This document shows, piece after piece, positions 18,065 to 26,000 of a stretch of 64,000 nucleotides of DNA (positions are counted from its first letter, which is position 1; every line of letters starts with the position of its first letter). Source of the DNA: Pelagivirga sediminicola (GTDB lineage Bacteria > Pseudomonadota > Alphaproteobacteria > Rhodobacterales > Rhodobacteraceae); contig NZ_QCYH01000002.1 of the NCBI RefSeq assembly GCF_003072125.1, positions 473,405 to 537,404 of the forward strand. The letters run 5' to 3'. The position numbers and the translations under genes were made by a program. The notes under the pieces are model-generated. The model worked only from the letters and a program-made list of their open reading frames with translations, was not told the DNA's origin and searched no databases.

Positions 18065-18140
18065 GTGCTTGCTCCAACGCGGCTGGGCCTTTGAGCGTTT
18101 ATGTCGCCGCGCCGGGCAGAGGTCCGGCGCGGCAGGGCGA

Positions 18141-19127
18141 TCACGCCATGCTCACGCTCGCCGCGCTCTCCGGCAGTTCCTCGTCAAAGCAGCGCTGATA
18201 GAATTCGGCGACCGTCTGGCGCTCCAGCTCGTCGCATTTGTTCAGGAAGGTCAGGCGGAAGGCATAGCCGACGTCGCGGAATATGCTGGCGTTTTGCGCC
18301 CATGCGATGACGGTCCGCGGCGACATCACGGTGCTGAGCTCACCATTCATGAAGGCCGTGCGCGACAGGTCGGCGACGGTCACCATCTGGCTGATGGTCT
18401 TGCGGCCTTTGGCGGTGTTGTAGGTGGGGTTCTTGGACAGCACGATCGCCACCTCGGCGTCATGGCTGAGATAGTTGAGCGTCGCGACAAGGCTCCAGCG
18501 GTCCATCTGGCCCTGGTTGATCTGCTGCGTGCCATGATAAAGCCCGGTCGTGTCGCCAAGGCCGACGGTGTTGGCGGTCGCAAAGAGGCGGAAATAGGGG
18601 TTCGGCGTGATCACCTGGTTCTGGTCCAGCAGCGTCAGCTTGCCGTCCGCCTCCAGCACCCGCTGGATCACGAACATCACGTCGGCGCGGCCCGCGTCAT
18701 ATTCGTCAAACACGATCGCGGTGGGATTGCGCAGGGCCCAGGGCAGGATTCCTTCATGAAATTCAGTGACCTGCACGCCGTCCTTCAACTTGATCGCATC
18801 CTTGCCGATCAGGTCGATCCGGCTGATGTGACTGTCAAGGTTGACGCGCACGCAGGGCCAGTTGAGGCGGCTTGCCACCTGCTCGATATGGGTCGACTTG
18901 CCGGTGCCGTGATAGCCCTGGATCATCACGCGGCGGTTGTGGGCAAAGCCCGCAAGGATCGCCAGCGTCGTGTCGCGGTCGAACTTGTAGGTGCTGTCAT
19001 TGTCGGGCACACGCTCGGTCCGCTCGGCAAAGCCCTTGATATGCATGTCGCTTTCGATGCCGAACACCTCGCGCACATCGATGTCTTCGGTCGGTTTCGC
19101 GTGCGGGTCAATCATGCCGTCGGCCAT
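18141..19127 (-). CDS. cobS: aerobic cobaltochelatase subunit CobS
   Basis: This 328-residue AAA+ subunit of the CobNST chelatase forms a hexameric ring with CobT. Walker A is GYHGTGKST at 71-79 and Walker B is [10 protein letters not shown] with D141 and E142. The start is ATG at 19127 ([12 protein letters not shown]), placed eight bases after GAGGAC. The ATG at 19151 would add residues not seen in family members. It is divergent from the sigma factor gene at 19290. Confidence 0.95.
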   Translation of the reverse strand: MADGMIDPHAKPTEDIDVREVFGIESDMHIKGFAERTERVPDNDSTYKFDRDTTLAILAGFAHNRRVMIQGYHGTGKSTHIEQVASRLNWPCVRVNLDSHISRIDLIGKDAIKLKDGVQVTEFHEGILPWALRNPTAIVFDEYDAGRADVMFVIQRVLEADGKLTLLDQNQVITPNPYFRLFATANTVGLGDTTGLYHGTQQINQGQMDRWSLVATLNYLSHDAEVAIVLSKNPTYNTAKGRKTISQMVTVADLSRTAFMNGELSTVMSPRTVIAWAQNASIFRDVGYAFRLTFLNKCDELERQTVAEFYQRCFDEELPESAASVSMA

Positions 19128-19289
19128 ATGGAGGTCCTCAATTCGCATCAATCAGGTCGTCTTGTGGTGCAACATATCGCTGGCAAGGGCAAGGGAAAGG
19201 GAAAGAATTGCTGGCCTTGCCCGCGGTGCCTCCTGTAGCGTGCAACAAAGCGCCGCACCCGGCCGGCCCTGGACAGTTGCGAGCACGCC

Positions 19290-19829
19290 TTGACCCATGA
19301 CGATCTGGAACAGTTGATTGCCCGCACCGCCATGGGCGAGCGTTCGGCGTTCGGCGATCTTTACGCGGGCACATCGGCGAAACTTTTCGGCATCTGCCTG
19401 CGTGTCTTGGACGACCGGGCCGAGGCCGAGGAGGTGGCGCAGGAGGTCTATGTCAAGATATGGCGCCATGCGGATCGCTACCGCGTCAACGGGCTCAGCC
19501 CGATGACATGGCTGATCACCATCGCGCGCAATACCGCCATCGACCGGCTGCGCCGCCGCCGCGAGGCGCAGCCCGGCCTCGACGTGGCCGAGACGCTGGC
19601 CGATCCGGCCCCCGGTCCCGAGGCGATGGCGGTGCAGGGCGGCGAGCGCGCGCATCTGGCCGCCTGCCTTGGCGAGCTGAACGCAAACCGCGCCGAGGCG
19701 GTGCGCCGCGCCTATCTGCTGGGCGAGACCTATGCCGATCTGGCCGCCCGGTTCGACGTGCCGCTGAACACGATGCGCACATGGCTGCGACGCAGCCTCT
19801 TGCAACTGAAGGAGTGTCTGACGCGATGA
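19290..19829 (+). CDS. ECF-type RNA polymerase sigma factor (SigK/RskA-associated type)
   Basis: This 179-residue sigma factor has region 2 (about 8-75, SAFGDLYAGTSAKLFGICLRVLDD and VYVKIWRHADRY) and region 4 (about 115-175, RRAYLLGETYADLAARFDVPLNTMRTWLRRSLLQL). The start appears to be TTG at 19290, since the next ATG at 19332 would remove the first helix. The following anti-sigma gene overlaps its TGA as ATGA. It probably directs transcription of its own operon and envelope-protection genes such as those at 20640-22325. Confidence 0.88.
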   Translation: MTHDDLEQLIARTAMGERSAFGDLYAGTSAKLFGICLRVLDDRAEAEEVAQEVYVKIWRHADRYRVNGLSPMTWLITIARNTAIDRLRRRREAQPGLDVAETLADPAPGPEAMAVQGGERAHLAACLGELNANRAEAVRRAYLLGETYADLAARFDVPLNTMRTWLRRSLLQLKECLTR

Positions 19830-20530
19830 CCGGCCAGCCGCCATATGACGAGGATGCGGACCGCGTTCTTGCGGGCGAATACGCGCTCGGCCTGCTGTCG
19901 CCCGAGGATGCGGCGCTGTTCGAGGCGCGCATGCAGCGGCTGCCGCATGTGCGCGCGCTGTACGCGGCATGGGCCGAGGATCTGGCACGTCTGACCGACG
20001 ACATCCCCGAGGCGGCGCCGCCCGCCGAACTGAAGCCGCGTATCGACGCCGATCTGTTCGGCGCTGCGCCGACGCCGCGGCGCCCCTTCGCGGGCTGGCG
20101 CGGCTTTGGCTGGCTGGTGGGCGGCGCGGTGGCGGCCGCGCTGGCGCTGCTCTTGGCGGTCAATACCGGCCTGCTGGATCCGCAGGGCGGCGCGCCGGAA
20201 CAGGCGGCCGCGACGATCGCCGCCGAGGACGGCTCGCTGGTGCTGCTGGCGCGGTATGACGCGGCGGCCGGGCGGCTTCTGGTCGAGCGGCAGACAGGCA
20301 CGGCCCCGGCTGGCCGCGTGCTGGAACTGTGGCTGATCGCGGGCGACAATGCGCCGGTGTCGCTGGGCGTGTTGCCGCCGGAGGGCGCGGCGCAGGTGCC
20401 CATCGGCGCCGATCTGGGCGCGCAGATGCCCGGCGGGCTTCTGGCCGTCTCGGAAGAGCCGCCGGGCGGATCGCCCACGGGCGCGCCCACCGGCGCGGTT
20501 CTGGCAAGCGGCGTCATCTCGCCGGTTTGA
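19826..20530 (+). CDS. RskA-type membrane anti-sigma factor
   Basis: This 234-residue single-pass protein has an N-terminal cytoplasmic sigma-binding region (about 1-60, DRVLAGEYALGLLSPEDAALFEARM), a transmembrane segment at about 94-115 and a periplasmic RskA domain (about 120-234, with RVLELWLIAGDNAPVSLGVL). It contains no cysteine, so it lacks the zinc-binding redox motif of ChrR/ZAS anti-sigma factors. Regulation by periplasmic proteolysis is the family model. The ATGA overlap with the sigma gene gives coupled translation and tight stoichiometry. Confidence 0.88.
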   Translation: MTGQPPYDEDADRVLAGEYALGLLSPEDAALFEARMQRLPHVRALYAAWAEDLARLTDDIPEAAPPAELKPRIDADLFGAAPTPRRPFAGWRGFGWLVGGAVAAALALLLAVNTGLLDPQGGAPEQAAATIAAEDGSLVLLARYDAAAGRLLVERQTGTAPAGRVLELWLIAGDNAPVSLGVLPPEGAAQVPIGADLGAQMPGGLLAVSEEPPGGSPTGAPTGAVLASGVISPV

Positions 20531-20639
20531 GCGGGGCCGCGCAGATTTTTTTACCGCGCGTCTGAAACTCGGCAGGGGAATGGTCCGTGTCTTGTAGGGT
20601 CTGCAGGCAAACCCGCCTGCACAATCCGAGGAGAGACAC

Positions 20640-21191
20640 ATGACCTTTCAAAAGACACTGATCGCCACCGCAGCCGCGCTTCTGGCCACTGCCGCCCATG
20701 CCGAGAACCCGATGGTCGGCGGCGCCGCGATGTATGCGGACAAGAACATCATCGAGAATGCCGTGAACTCGGCCGATCATGAAACTCTGGTCGCCGCCGT
20801 CAAGGCCGCGGGCCTTGTCGAGACGCTGTCGGGCGAGGGGCCGTTCACCGTTTTCGCCCCCACCGATGATGCGTTTGCGAAACTGCCCGACGGCACCGTC
20901 GAGAACCTGCTGAAGCCGGAAAATAAGGACCAGCTGACCCAGATCCTGACCTGCCACGTGGTCGGCGCGGATGCGATGTCTGGCGCCATCATGGGCATGA
21001 TCGACGATGATGGCGGCGCGCATGTCGTGCCCACGCTCGGCGGCTGCAACCTGAACGCGACCTATGACGGCGGCACGATCATGCTGGAGGATGAGCAGGG
21101 CCAGACGATCAACGTCACCATCGCCGATGTCGATCAGTCGAACGGCGTGATCCATGTCGTCGACACCGTGATCCTTCCCGCGGCGGAATAG
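20640..21191 (+). CDS. exported fasciclin (FAS1) domain protein
   Basis: This 183-residue protein has a signal peptide of about 21 residues ending in ATAAHA and one FAS1 domain. The H1 motif is ETLSGEGPFTVFAPTDDAFAKLP and the H2 motif is GVIHVVDTVILP. FAS1 domains mediate adhesion or protein contact at the surface, and in bacteria often accompany ECF/RskA pairs. A strong GAGGAGAG ribosome-binding site precedes the ATG. It lies 109 bases after the anti-sigma gene and is a likely target of the sigma factor. Confidence 0.9.
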   Translation: MTFQKTLIATAAALLATAAHAENPMVGGAAMYADKNIIENAVNSADHETLVAAVKAAGLVETLSGEGPFTVFAPTDDAFAKLPDGTVENLLKPENKDQLTQILTCHVVGADAMSGAIMGMIDDDGGAHVVPTLGGCNLNATYDGGTIMLEDEQGQTINVTIADVDQSNGVIHVVDTVILPAAE

Positions 21192-21223
21192 GCGCGCAAT
21201 CCTGCACACGATCAGGTGAGATC

Positions 21224-21253
21224 GCGGGCCCGGCCCTTGCCGGACGGGCCCGC
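21224..21253 (+). other. 9-bp hairpin after the fasciclin gene
   Basis: GCGGGCCCG and CGGGCCCGC form a perfect stem with a 12-base loop between the fasciclin stop and msrB. No uridine run follows, so it may be an RNA-stabilising or Rho-associated 3' end rather than a simple terminator. Confidence 0.45.
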
Positions 21254-21317
21254 GGAATTCACATTAAAGCCAATCGCGCGTGCCACGGGCACCGCGCACC
21301 GCAAGAGGAGCGATATC

Positions 21318-21800
21318 ATGGACAGACGACATTTCTTTACTGGCGCCGCAATCGCCGCGGGCTCTGCCGCGATCTTCGGGCGGATGGGCGTCCCGGCGCG
21401 CGCCGAAGGCACCTTCGAGGTGACCCGCACCGAGGCCGAATGGCGGGAGATGCTGAGCGAGATGGAATATGCCGTCATGCGCGAGGAAGCGACCGAGCGC
21501 GCCGGATCCTCGCCGCTGGACAAGAATTACGCGGACGGCACCTATCTGTGCCGCGGCTGCGATCTGCCGCTCTATTCGTCCGAGACGAAATATGACAGCG
21601 GCACCGGCTGGCCCAGCTTCTGGCAGGCCAAGGACGGCGCGATCGGCACCAAGGAGGACCGCTCGTTCTTTTCGGTGCGCACCGAATGTCACTGCAGCCG
21701 CTGCGGCAGCCATCTGGGCCATATCTTCGACGACGGCCCCGAGCCGACGGGCAAGCGGCACTGCCTGAACGGTGTCAGCCTGAAATTCGCCGCCGCCTGA
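21318..21800 (+). CDS. msrB: Tat-exported peptide-methionine (R)-S-oxide reductase MsrB
   Basis: This 160-residue enzyme reduces methionine-R-sulfoxide in oxidised proteins. Structural zinc cysteines are C78/C81 (CRGC) and C126/C129 (CSRC). The catalytic cysteine is C149 in RHCLNGVSLKF. Unlike cytosolic MsrB it begins MDRRHFFTGAAIAAGSAA, a twin-arginine signal, so it should act in the periplasm. GAGGAG precedes the ATG at 21318. Its position behind the ECF/fasciclin genes supports an envelope oxidative-repair role. The periplasmic electron donor is not encoded here. Confidence 0.93.
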   Translation: MDRRHFFTGAAIAAGSAAIFGRMGVPARAEGTFEVTRTEAEWREMLSEMEYAVMREEATERAGSSPLDKNYADGTYLCRGCDLPLYSSETKYDSGTGWPSFWQAKDGAIGTKEDRSFFSVRTECHCSRCGSHLGHIFDDGPEPTGKRHCLNGVSLKFAAA

Positions 21801-21825
21801 TCCCGCATTCGGAATGCAACCAAAG

Positions 21826-21875
21826 AGGCCGCCCGCGCGTTTTGCCATCAGTGGCCGCGAAGGCGGCCTTTTTCT
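21826..21875 (+). terminator. Rho-independent terminator after msrB
   Basis: AGGCCGCC (21826-21833) pairs with GGCGGCCT (21862-21869), followed by TTTTTCTG. The loop is long (28 bases), so strength is uncertain. Confidence 0.6.
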
Positions 21876-21902
21876 GTTTCGCAATTTGCCAAGGAGGCCA
21901 TC

Positions 21903-22325
21903 ATGCAACGCAAGGGATCCGCAGTCTGGAAAGGCGATCTGAAGACCGGCAAGGGTCATGTGAGCACCGAAAGCGGCGCGCTCAAGGACAATGCCTATGG
22001 GTTCAACACCCGGTTCGAGGATACGCCCGGCACCAACCCCGAAGAGCTGGTCGGCGCCGCGCATGCCAGCTGCTATGCCATGGCGATGTCGCTGAGTCTG
22101 GGCGAGAAGGACCTGAAAGCCGATGAGATCAACGCCGCCGCCAAGGTGACGCTGTCGGAGGTCGATGGCGGCTTTGCCGTGACCAAGGTGCATCTGGATG
22201 TCACGGCCAAGATTCCCGGCATCAGCGAGGACGACTTTCAGAAAGTCGCCGAAGCGACCAAGAAGAACTGCCCGATCTCCAAGCTCTTGACGGCAGATAT
22301 CACGCTGGACGCCAAGCTGCTTTGA
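21903..22325 (+). CDS. OsmC family peroxiredoxin-like protein
   Basis: This 140-residue OsmC/Ohr-fold protein reduces organic hydroperoxides using two conserved cysteines, here C57 (AAHASCYAMAMS) and C123 (KNCPISKLL). The N-terminal RKGSAVWKGDLKTGKGHVS segment places it in the OsmC rather than the Ohr branch. AAGGAGG precedes the ATG. It lies in the same direction as msrB but behind a terminator, so it may have its own promoter. It is cytoplasmic, complementing the periplasmic MsrB. Confidence 0.92.
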   Translation: MQRKGSAVWKGDLKTGKGHVSTESGALKDNAYGFNTRFEDTPGTNPEELVGAAHASCYAMAMSLSLGEKDLKADEINAAAKVTLSEVDGGFAVTKVHLDVTAKIPGISEDDFQKVAEATKKNCPISKLLTADITLDAKLL

Positions 22326-22351
22326 TGGCTCGGTCAACTCTGTGAATGGCG

Positions 22352-22379
22352 CCCGCCGGATCGCTCCGGCGGGTGTTTT
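22352..22379 (+). terminator. Rho-independent terminator after the OsmC gene
   Basis: CCCGCCGGA and TCCGGCGGG form a perfect 9-bp stem with a four-base loop, followed by TGTTTT. It separates the OsmC gene from the convergent DUF411 gene. Confidence 0.8.
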
Positions 22380-22400
22380 CCTGCGCGCGTCGTGCGGCGG

Positions 22401-22859
22401 TCACTGTCCGGCGCGATAGAACACCTGACCCGCGCCCGCGGTGCCGCCAAACGCGATGACATCGAATTGCGCGTTCGGATCGTCGCCCATGCCGGGCGAC
22501 CCGGCGGGCATGCCCGGCACCGCGATGCCGGTGATGTCGGGCTTCACGGTCAACAGCTTTTCGACCGCCGCCAGCGGCACATGCCCTTCGACGACATAAT
22601 CGCCCACGCGGGTGGAATGGCACGAGCTAAGCTCCGGCGGCACGCCATGGGCGCGCTTGGTGCCCGCATAATCCATGTTCTCGATGATTTCGACGTCGTA
22701 GCCGTCCTTGCTGGCCAGATCGGCCCAGGCGCTGCAGCAGCCGCAATTGGGCGTCTTGGTGACGATCATCGAGGCAAGCGGGCCTTCAGCATGGACCGCC
22801 GCCGGGGCCGACAGGAAAAAGGGGGCCGCAAGCGCGGCGATGAGCAGGGAAGATTTCAT
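22401..22859 (-). CDS. exported DUF411 metal-binding protein
   Basis: This 152-residue periplasmic protein has a signal peptide of about 24 residues ending AAVHA. The DUF411 core begins IVTKTPNCGCCSAWADLA with C39, C41 and C42, followed by C80-H81 in SSCHSTRVG and the GHVP segment. DUF411 proteins are often found with copper-handling genes and are thought to bind metal, though the mechanism is not settled. The ATG at 22859 has GAGCGATCC upstream. It probably forms an operon with the small exported gene at 22904. Confidence 0.88.
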   Translation of the reverse strand: MKSSLLIAALAAPFFLSAPAAVHAEGPLASMIVTKTPNCGCCSAWADLASKDGYDVEIIENMDYAGTKRAHGVPPELSSCHSTRVGDYVVEGHVPLAAVEKLLTVKPDITGIAVPGMPAGSPGMGDDPNAQFDVIAFGGTAGAGQVFYRAGQ

Positions 22860-22903
22860 GGGATCGCTCCGTTCGGGAAAGGGTGTGAAAACGTGATCTG
22901 ACG

Positions 22904-23200
22904 TCACACGGGCCGCGGCGGGGCGGTGGGCGGCGCAGGCTCTGCGCCGGGCCTGCTGCTGTAGGCGGCGATGAAATAGGGCATGCGGAGGGGCGTGTCC
23001 ACGTCGCGCGTCTCGGGCGCATCGGTGAGGAGGTAGACCGCGCAGGCAGCCGAGCCATGCGGCGCCTGCGCATCCTCGCAACAGGGCATCATCGCCTGAT
23101 GGGCGGCCGGCGCGTCCTGAATCGCCGGATGCGTCACCATCGCCTGGGCATGGCCAAGCGTGGCGAAAAGCGCGGTTATGACGATCAGGACGTAACGCAT
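22904..23200 (-). CDS. small exported His/Met/Cys-containing protein, putative metal partner
   Basis: I do not recognise a family. The 98-residue product starts at ATG 23200 with a signal peptide of about 20 residues (ALFATLGHAQA). The mature part begins with a potential metal-binding stretch containing HPAIQD, AHQAMMPCCEDAQ and HGSAACAVYLL, that is four histidines, two adjacent methionines and three cysteines within about 35 residues. The C-terminus is proline-rich. It precedes the DUF411 gene by 44 bases in the same direction, which suggests a shared periplasmic metal role. That role is an inference. Confidence 0.7.
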   Translation of the reverse strand: MRYVLIVITALFATLGHAQAMVTHPAIQDAPAAHQAMMPCCEDAQAPHGSAACAVYLLTDAPETRDVDTPLRMPYFIAAYSSRPGAEPAPPTAPPRPV

Positions 23201-23259
23201 GGGGCGCAGGATGCACCCGGACGCGGCCGGGTGCAAATCACCGATACGTCAGCGCGGCG

Positions 23260-23886
23260 CTATTTGAAGTTGCGGCTGTTCTTGATCTGGTCCCAGGCCC
23301 ACATGACCTGTTGCAACTGCTCTTCCTGGCTGCGGTCGCCGCCGTTGATGTCAGGATGCAGCACCTTGATGAGCGCGCGGTAGTTCTTGCGCACCTCGGC
23401 CTTGGTCATCGTGTCCTTGGCCTCGAGAATATCGACGGCCTGCCGCTCGGTCGGGGGCAGGCGGCGCCCGCCGCCGGGCTTGTCCTTGCCGGGGTTGCGC
23501 GTGGCGTTGCCGCCCAGAACCTGATGCGGGTCCTCGATGCCCAGCCGCGCCCAGGCGCGCGCTTCGGGATCGGTAAAGGCCTTGGTCTGACGCTCCCATA
23601 CCTTGTCCTTGGACATCTGGGCATTCATCTCGGCCTCGGTCGTGCCGTCAAAGAAATTCCACTTGAGGTTGTACTCGCGCACATGCTCCTGGCAGAACCA
23701 GAAATACTCGTCCAGCACATCGGGCGCCTTGGGCGCACGGTAAAGCCCGGGCTTTTCGCAGCCCTCATGCTCGCATTGGCGCTGCGACGTCTCGGACGCG
23801 CCGGACATGCCGCGCCGACCGCGCGGGTTTTTCTTCTTGGCCGTGGATACGGACATGTCGAAGCCAAAAGGATCTGATTTGGTCAT
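23260..23886 (-). CDS. J-domain protein with C-terminal DnaJ domain
   Basis: This 208-residue cytosolic co-chaperone-like protein has a C-terminal J domain (about 150-208) with the HPD motif at 177-179 (LIKVLHPDINGGD). The J domain is usually N-terminal, so the architecture is inverted. The N-terminal half has a possible zinc site (C38, C43, C65, H68, in CEHEGC and FCQEHV) and a KWNFFDG segment. This layout is familiar in alphaproteobacteria as an uncharacterised 'DnaJ domain-containing protein'. The start is ATG 23886 (MTKSDPFGFD). It is divergent from bolA. Confidence 0.88.
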   Translation of the reverse strand: MTKSDPFGFDMSVSTAKKKNPRGRRGMSGASETSQRQCEHEGCEKPGLYRAPKAPDVLDEYFWFCQEHVREYNLKWNFFDGTTEAEMNAQMSKDKVWERQTKAFTDPEARAWARLGIEDPHQVLGGNATRNPGKDKPGGGRRLPPTERQAVDILEAKDTMTKAEVRKNYRALIKVLHPDINGGDRSQEEQLQQVMWAWDQIKNSRNFK

Positions 23887-23897
23887 CTTGCACCTCT

Positions 23898-23925
23898 TTG
23901 CGAGTCGAAGCCGATACTCTAATCT
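23898..23925 (+). promoter_or_regulatory. putative sigma-70-like promoter of bolA
   Basis: TTGCGA (23898-23903) and TAATCT (23920-23925) are separated by 16 bases and lie 38 bases upstream of the bolA start, in the 76-base region shared with the divergent J-domain gene. The match is only approximate. Confidence 0.35.
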
Positions 23926-23962
23926 AATTGGACGCGAATTGAAGGGGGCGAAGGGCGAAATT

Positions 23963-24220
23963 ATGGATAAGGCAGAAGAAATCCGCGCAGCGCTGGCGCG
24001 TGGCTTTGATGCGCAGCATCTTGAAGTCATTGACGAAAGCGAGGCCCATCGCGGTCATGCGGGCTATCCCGAAGGGGGTCAGTCGCATTTTCGTGTGCGC
24101 ATGAAAGCGCCGGAGCTGTCGCATCTGTCGCGGCTGGCCCGGCACCGGGCGATCCACGCGGCCATCGGGCCGGACCTGATCGCGCGGATACACGCCCTCG
24201 CCATCGAGGTGGACGGCTAG
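23963..24220 (+). CDS. BolA family protein
   Basis: This 85-residue protein has the BolA class II KH-like fold: an N-terminal helix (KAEEIRAALARGF), the HLEVIDESEAHRGHAG strand-loop with its conserved histidines, the QSHFRVRM strand and a C-terminal RHRAIHAAIGPDLIARIHALAI helix. BolA proteins pair with monothiol glutaredoxins in iron-sulfur handling, and some regulate envelope genes. The ATG at 23963 is preceded by GAAGGGCG. It is monocistronic here. Confidence 0.92.
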   Translation: MDKAEEIRAALARGFDAQHLEVIDESEAHRGHAGYPEGGQSHFRVRMKAPELSHLSRLARHRAIHAAIGPDLIARIHALAIEVDG

Positions 24221-24242
24221 CCCCTTGCAGTTGCGCGCCGCG

Positions 24243-24734
24243 TCACTCCTTGCGGGGCGTGTCCGGGCCGGGGGTGTCCGGTTTTGTTTCGGGCTCCGGC
24301 CTTTCGGGCTCTGGTGTATCCGGCTCTGGTGTATCTGGTTCCGGCGTCTGCGGCTCCGGCGCGTCCGGTTTCGGCGCGGGATCGCCGCGCGTGGGCTGCA
24401 CCGACGCAAAAGACGGCTCGCGGCGTTTCGGTGTGTCGGGCGCTGCCGCCTCGGCCATGTTCTGCGCGGTCGTGATGACGTCGCCCGCGGCATCCGGCCC
24501 ACCCTTGGCCCGCCGAAAGACCAGCAGCGTGCGATAGACCGTCTGCGTCGATGTCAGCCCCGCGCGTTCGTCGCTGGGCAGGATGTCGGTGCGCAGATAT
24601 TCCCATCCGGCAGCGGCCTGCGCGTTCAGCACGCCTTCGACCGTCTTGGCAAAGCGCGCTTCGGGCGCCTTGATCCCTTGGGCCTTCTCGCCCTTGGACG
24701 GGGCCGGGATCACCTTGTATTCATAATGTGTCAT
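24243..24734 (-). CDS. DUF4177 domain protein with proline/glutamate-rich tail
   Basis: In this 163-residue protein the first half (about 1-75) is a DUF4177 domain: HYEYKVIPAP, then VEGVLNAQAAAGWEYLRTDILPS and TVYRTLLVFRR. The second half is low-complexity, built from near-repeats of EPDTP, EPETK and PGPDTP, so it is probably disordered. The tail accounts for the tandem-repeat look of the DNA at 24250-24400. The function is unknown. Confidence 0.8.
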   Translation of the reverse strand: MTHYEYKVIPAPSKGEKAQGIKAPEARFAKTVEGVLNAQAAAGWEYLRTDILPSDERAGLTSTQTVYRTLLVFRRAKGGPDAAGDVITTAQNMAEAAAPDTPKRREPSFASVQPTRGDPAPKPDAPEPQTPEPDTPEPDTPEPERPEPETKPDTPGPDTPRKE

Positions 24735-24833
24735 CGCACCTGTCCGGTTTTGGGGCAGACGCAGACATACCGCAAGCTGGCGGGAATTGGAAATGCCATT
24801 CGCCCTTCGTGTCGGCGGAGGAGCGCGCGACCG

Positions 24834-25910
24834 TCAGTCCGAGTGAAAGGCGCGGGCGATGGGGCGGGCACCGTACCAGCCTGCCACGCCGGCAAGAATG
24901 CCCAGATAGCCGTCGATGGCGTAATGCCAGCCAAGATGCACCGATCCCATCAGGATGATCAGTGTGAAAGGCACCATAAGCCAGCCGGCCCAACGGCGCC
25001 ATGCGAACGCGTGACAGGCCATAAGCGCGGTGCTCGCCAGGTGCATGCTGGGCATGGCCGAGATCCCCTTGACCGGGCCGTCGTTCAGATATCCGTCCAG
25101 CAGCATGTTCTGCACGTCCAGCGCCCAGATCGGGCTGATTTCCGCGAAACGGTGCAGCTTTTCCATCAGCGGCACGAAGGTGTCGCCATACCCAAGGGCC
25201 TGGTAATAAACCGGCCCGCCGGAGGCGAAGATCGTCGCCAGAAGATTGCCGCCGATGGCCCAGACCAACACGGATCCGATCAGGAACGTATTCCCGCGGA
25301 TGTGGTTGTCGCGATCGAAACAGGCCATGAACATCACGAAATAAAAGAGGAAAAACCAGAAATGATAGGCCGCGTTCACCCAAGTCGTCGCGATGGGCGT
25401 ATCCAGCAGCGGGCCAAGCAGCAGATAGGGATCAATGCCCCCATGCAGCCAGCGATCCGCGCGTGCCAGGGCCGGATCCCATGAATAAGTATTCAGATGC
25501 GGCAGTATTTCCTTGAGGAAAGAATAGTCCGTCAGGAACATGTTGATCGTCAGAAAGGCGATGAGGCCGATCGCCAGACGTTCCGGATCCAGACAGAATG
25601 TCCTTGCGTCGCTCAGAAACCAGTGGCTGGGCCGCGCGGGCCGCACGATCAGCGCCATGTAGCCGAACCGCCAGAACATCAGGAAGATCAGGAAGGCGGG
25701 AATGACGTAGCGCAGGATCGTGAACAGATGCATCGCAACGCCGAACCCGAGCGGCACCCGGTACCACGCGGCAATGCACAGCGCGGCCGCCAAGTGGAGC
25801 AGCGTCAGGACAATCAGCACGCGCGACTGCCGGATCGCGTTGGATAGAGGACCGACAAGCGCCGGCAGGCCGGTTTGCGCGGCCGCTGAAAACTGCGTGT
25901 TCATGGTCAT
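24834..25910 (-). CDS. PAP2-family membrane phosphatase/transferase
   Basis: This 358-residue multi-pass protein has about six to seven hydrophobic segments and a PAP2/inositolphosphotransferase-like C-terminal half. The catalytic signature pieces are GISAMPSMHLASTALMACHA (histidine-bearing motif 2) and SVHLGWHYAIDGYLGIL (motif 3 with the second histidine and aspartate). Such enzymes dephosphorylate or transfer lipid phosphates at the membrane. The start is ATG 25910 or the in-frame ATG two codons later. No lipid-metabolism gene is adjacent. Confidence 0.85.
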   Translation of the reverse strand: MTMNTQFSAAAQTGLPALVGPLSNAIRQSRVLIVLTLLHLAAALCIAAWYRVPLGFGVAMHLFTILRYVIPAFLIFLMFWRFGYMALIVRPARPSHWFLSDARTFCLDPERLAIGLIAFLTINMFLTDYSFLKEILPHLNTYSWDPALARADRWLHGGIDPYLLLGPLLDTPIATTWVNAAYHFWFFLFYFVMFMACFDRDNHIRGNTFLIGSVLVWAIGGNLLATIFASGGPVYYQALGYGDTFVPLMEKLHRFAEISPIWALDVQNMLLDGYLNDGPVKGISAMPSMHLASTALMACHAFAWRRWAGWLMVPFTLIILMGSVHLGWHYAIDGYLGILAGVAGWYGARPIARAFHSD

Positions 25911-26000
25911 GCTTTGCCTGCCTGTTCTGGCCCATGCTGCTTTTGCCGGACGAAACCGGCAAGCTCTGGGCAGGAATGGGCCGATTTCAGGACGGGGGGC

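Noticed and set aside
19128..20639. Shared ECF promoter motif (TGTAGCGT/TGTAGGGT) before the sigma and fasciclin genes
   Set aside because: The upstream -35-like elements sit at different distances (about 28 versus 10 bases), so a common promoter is not supported.
24250..24540. Short tandem repeats resembling a CRISPR or minisatellite
   Set aside because: The repeats are in frame and encode the EPDTP-type tail of the DUF4177 protein; spacing and unit length do not fit CRISPR.
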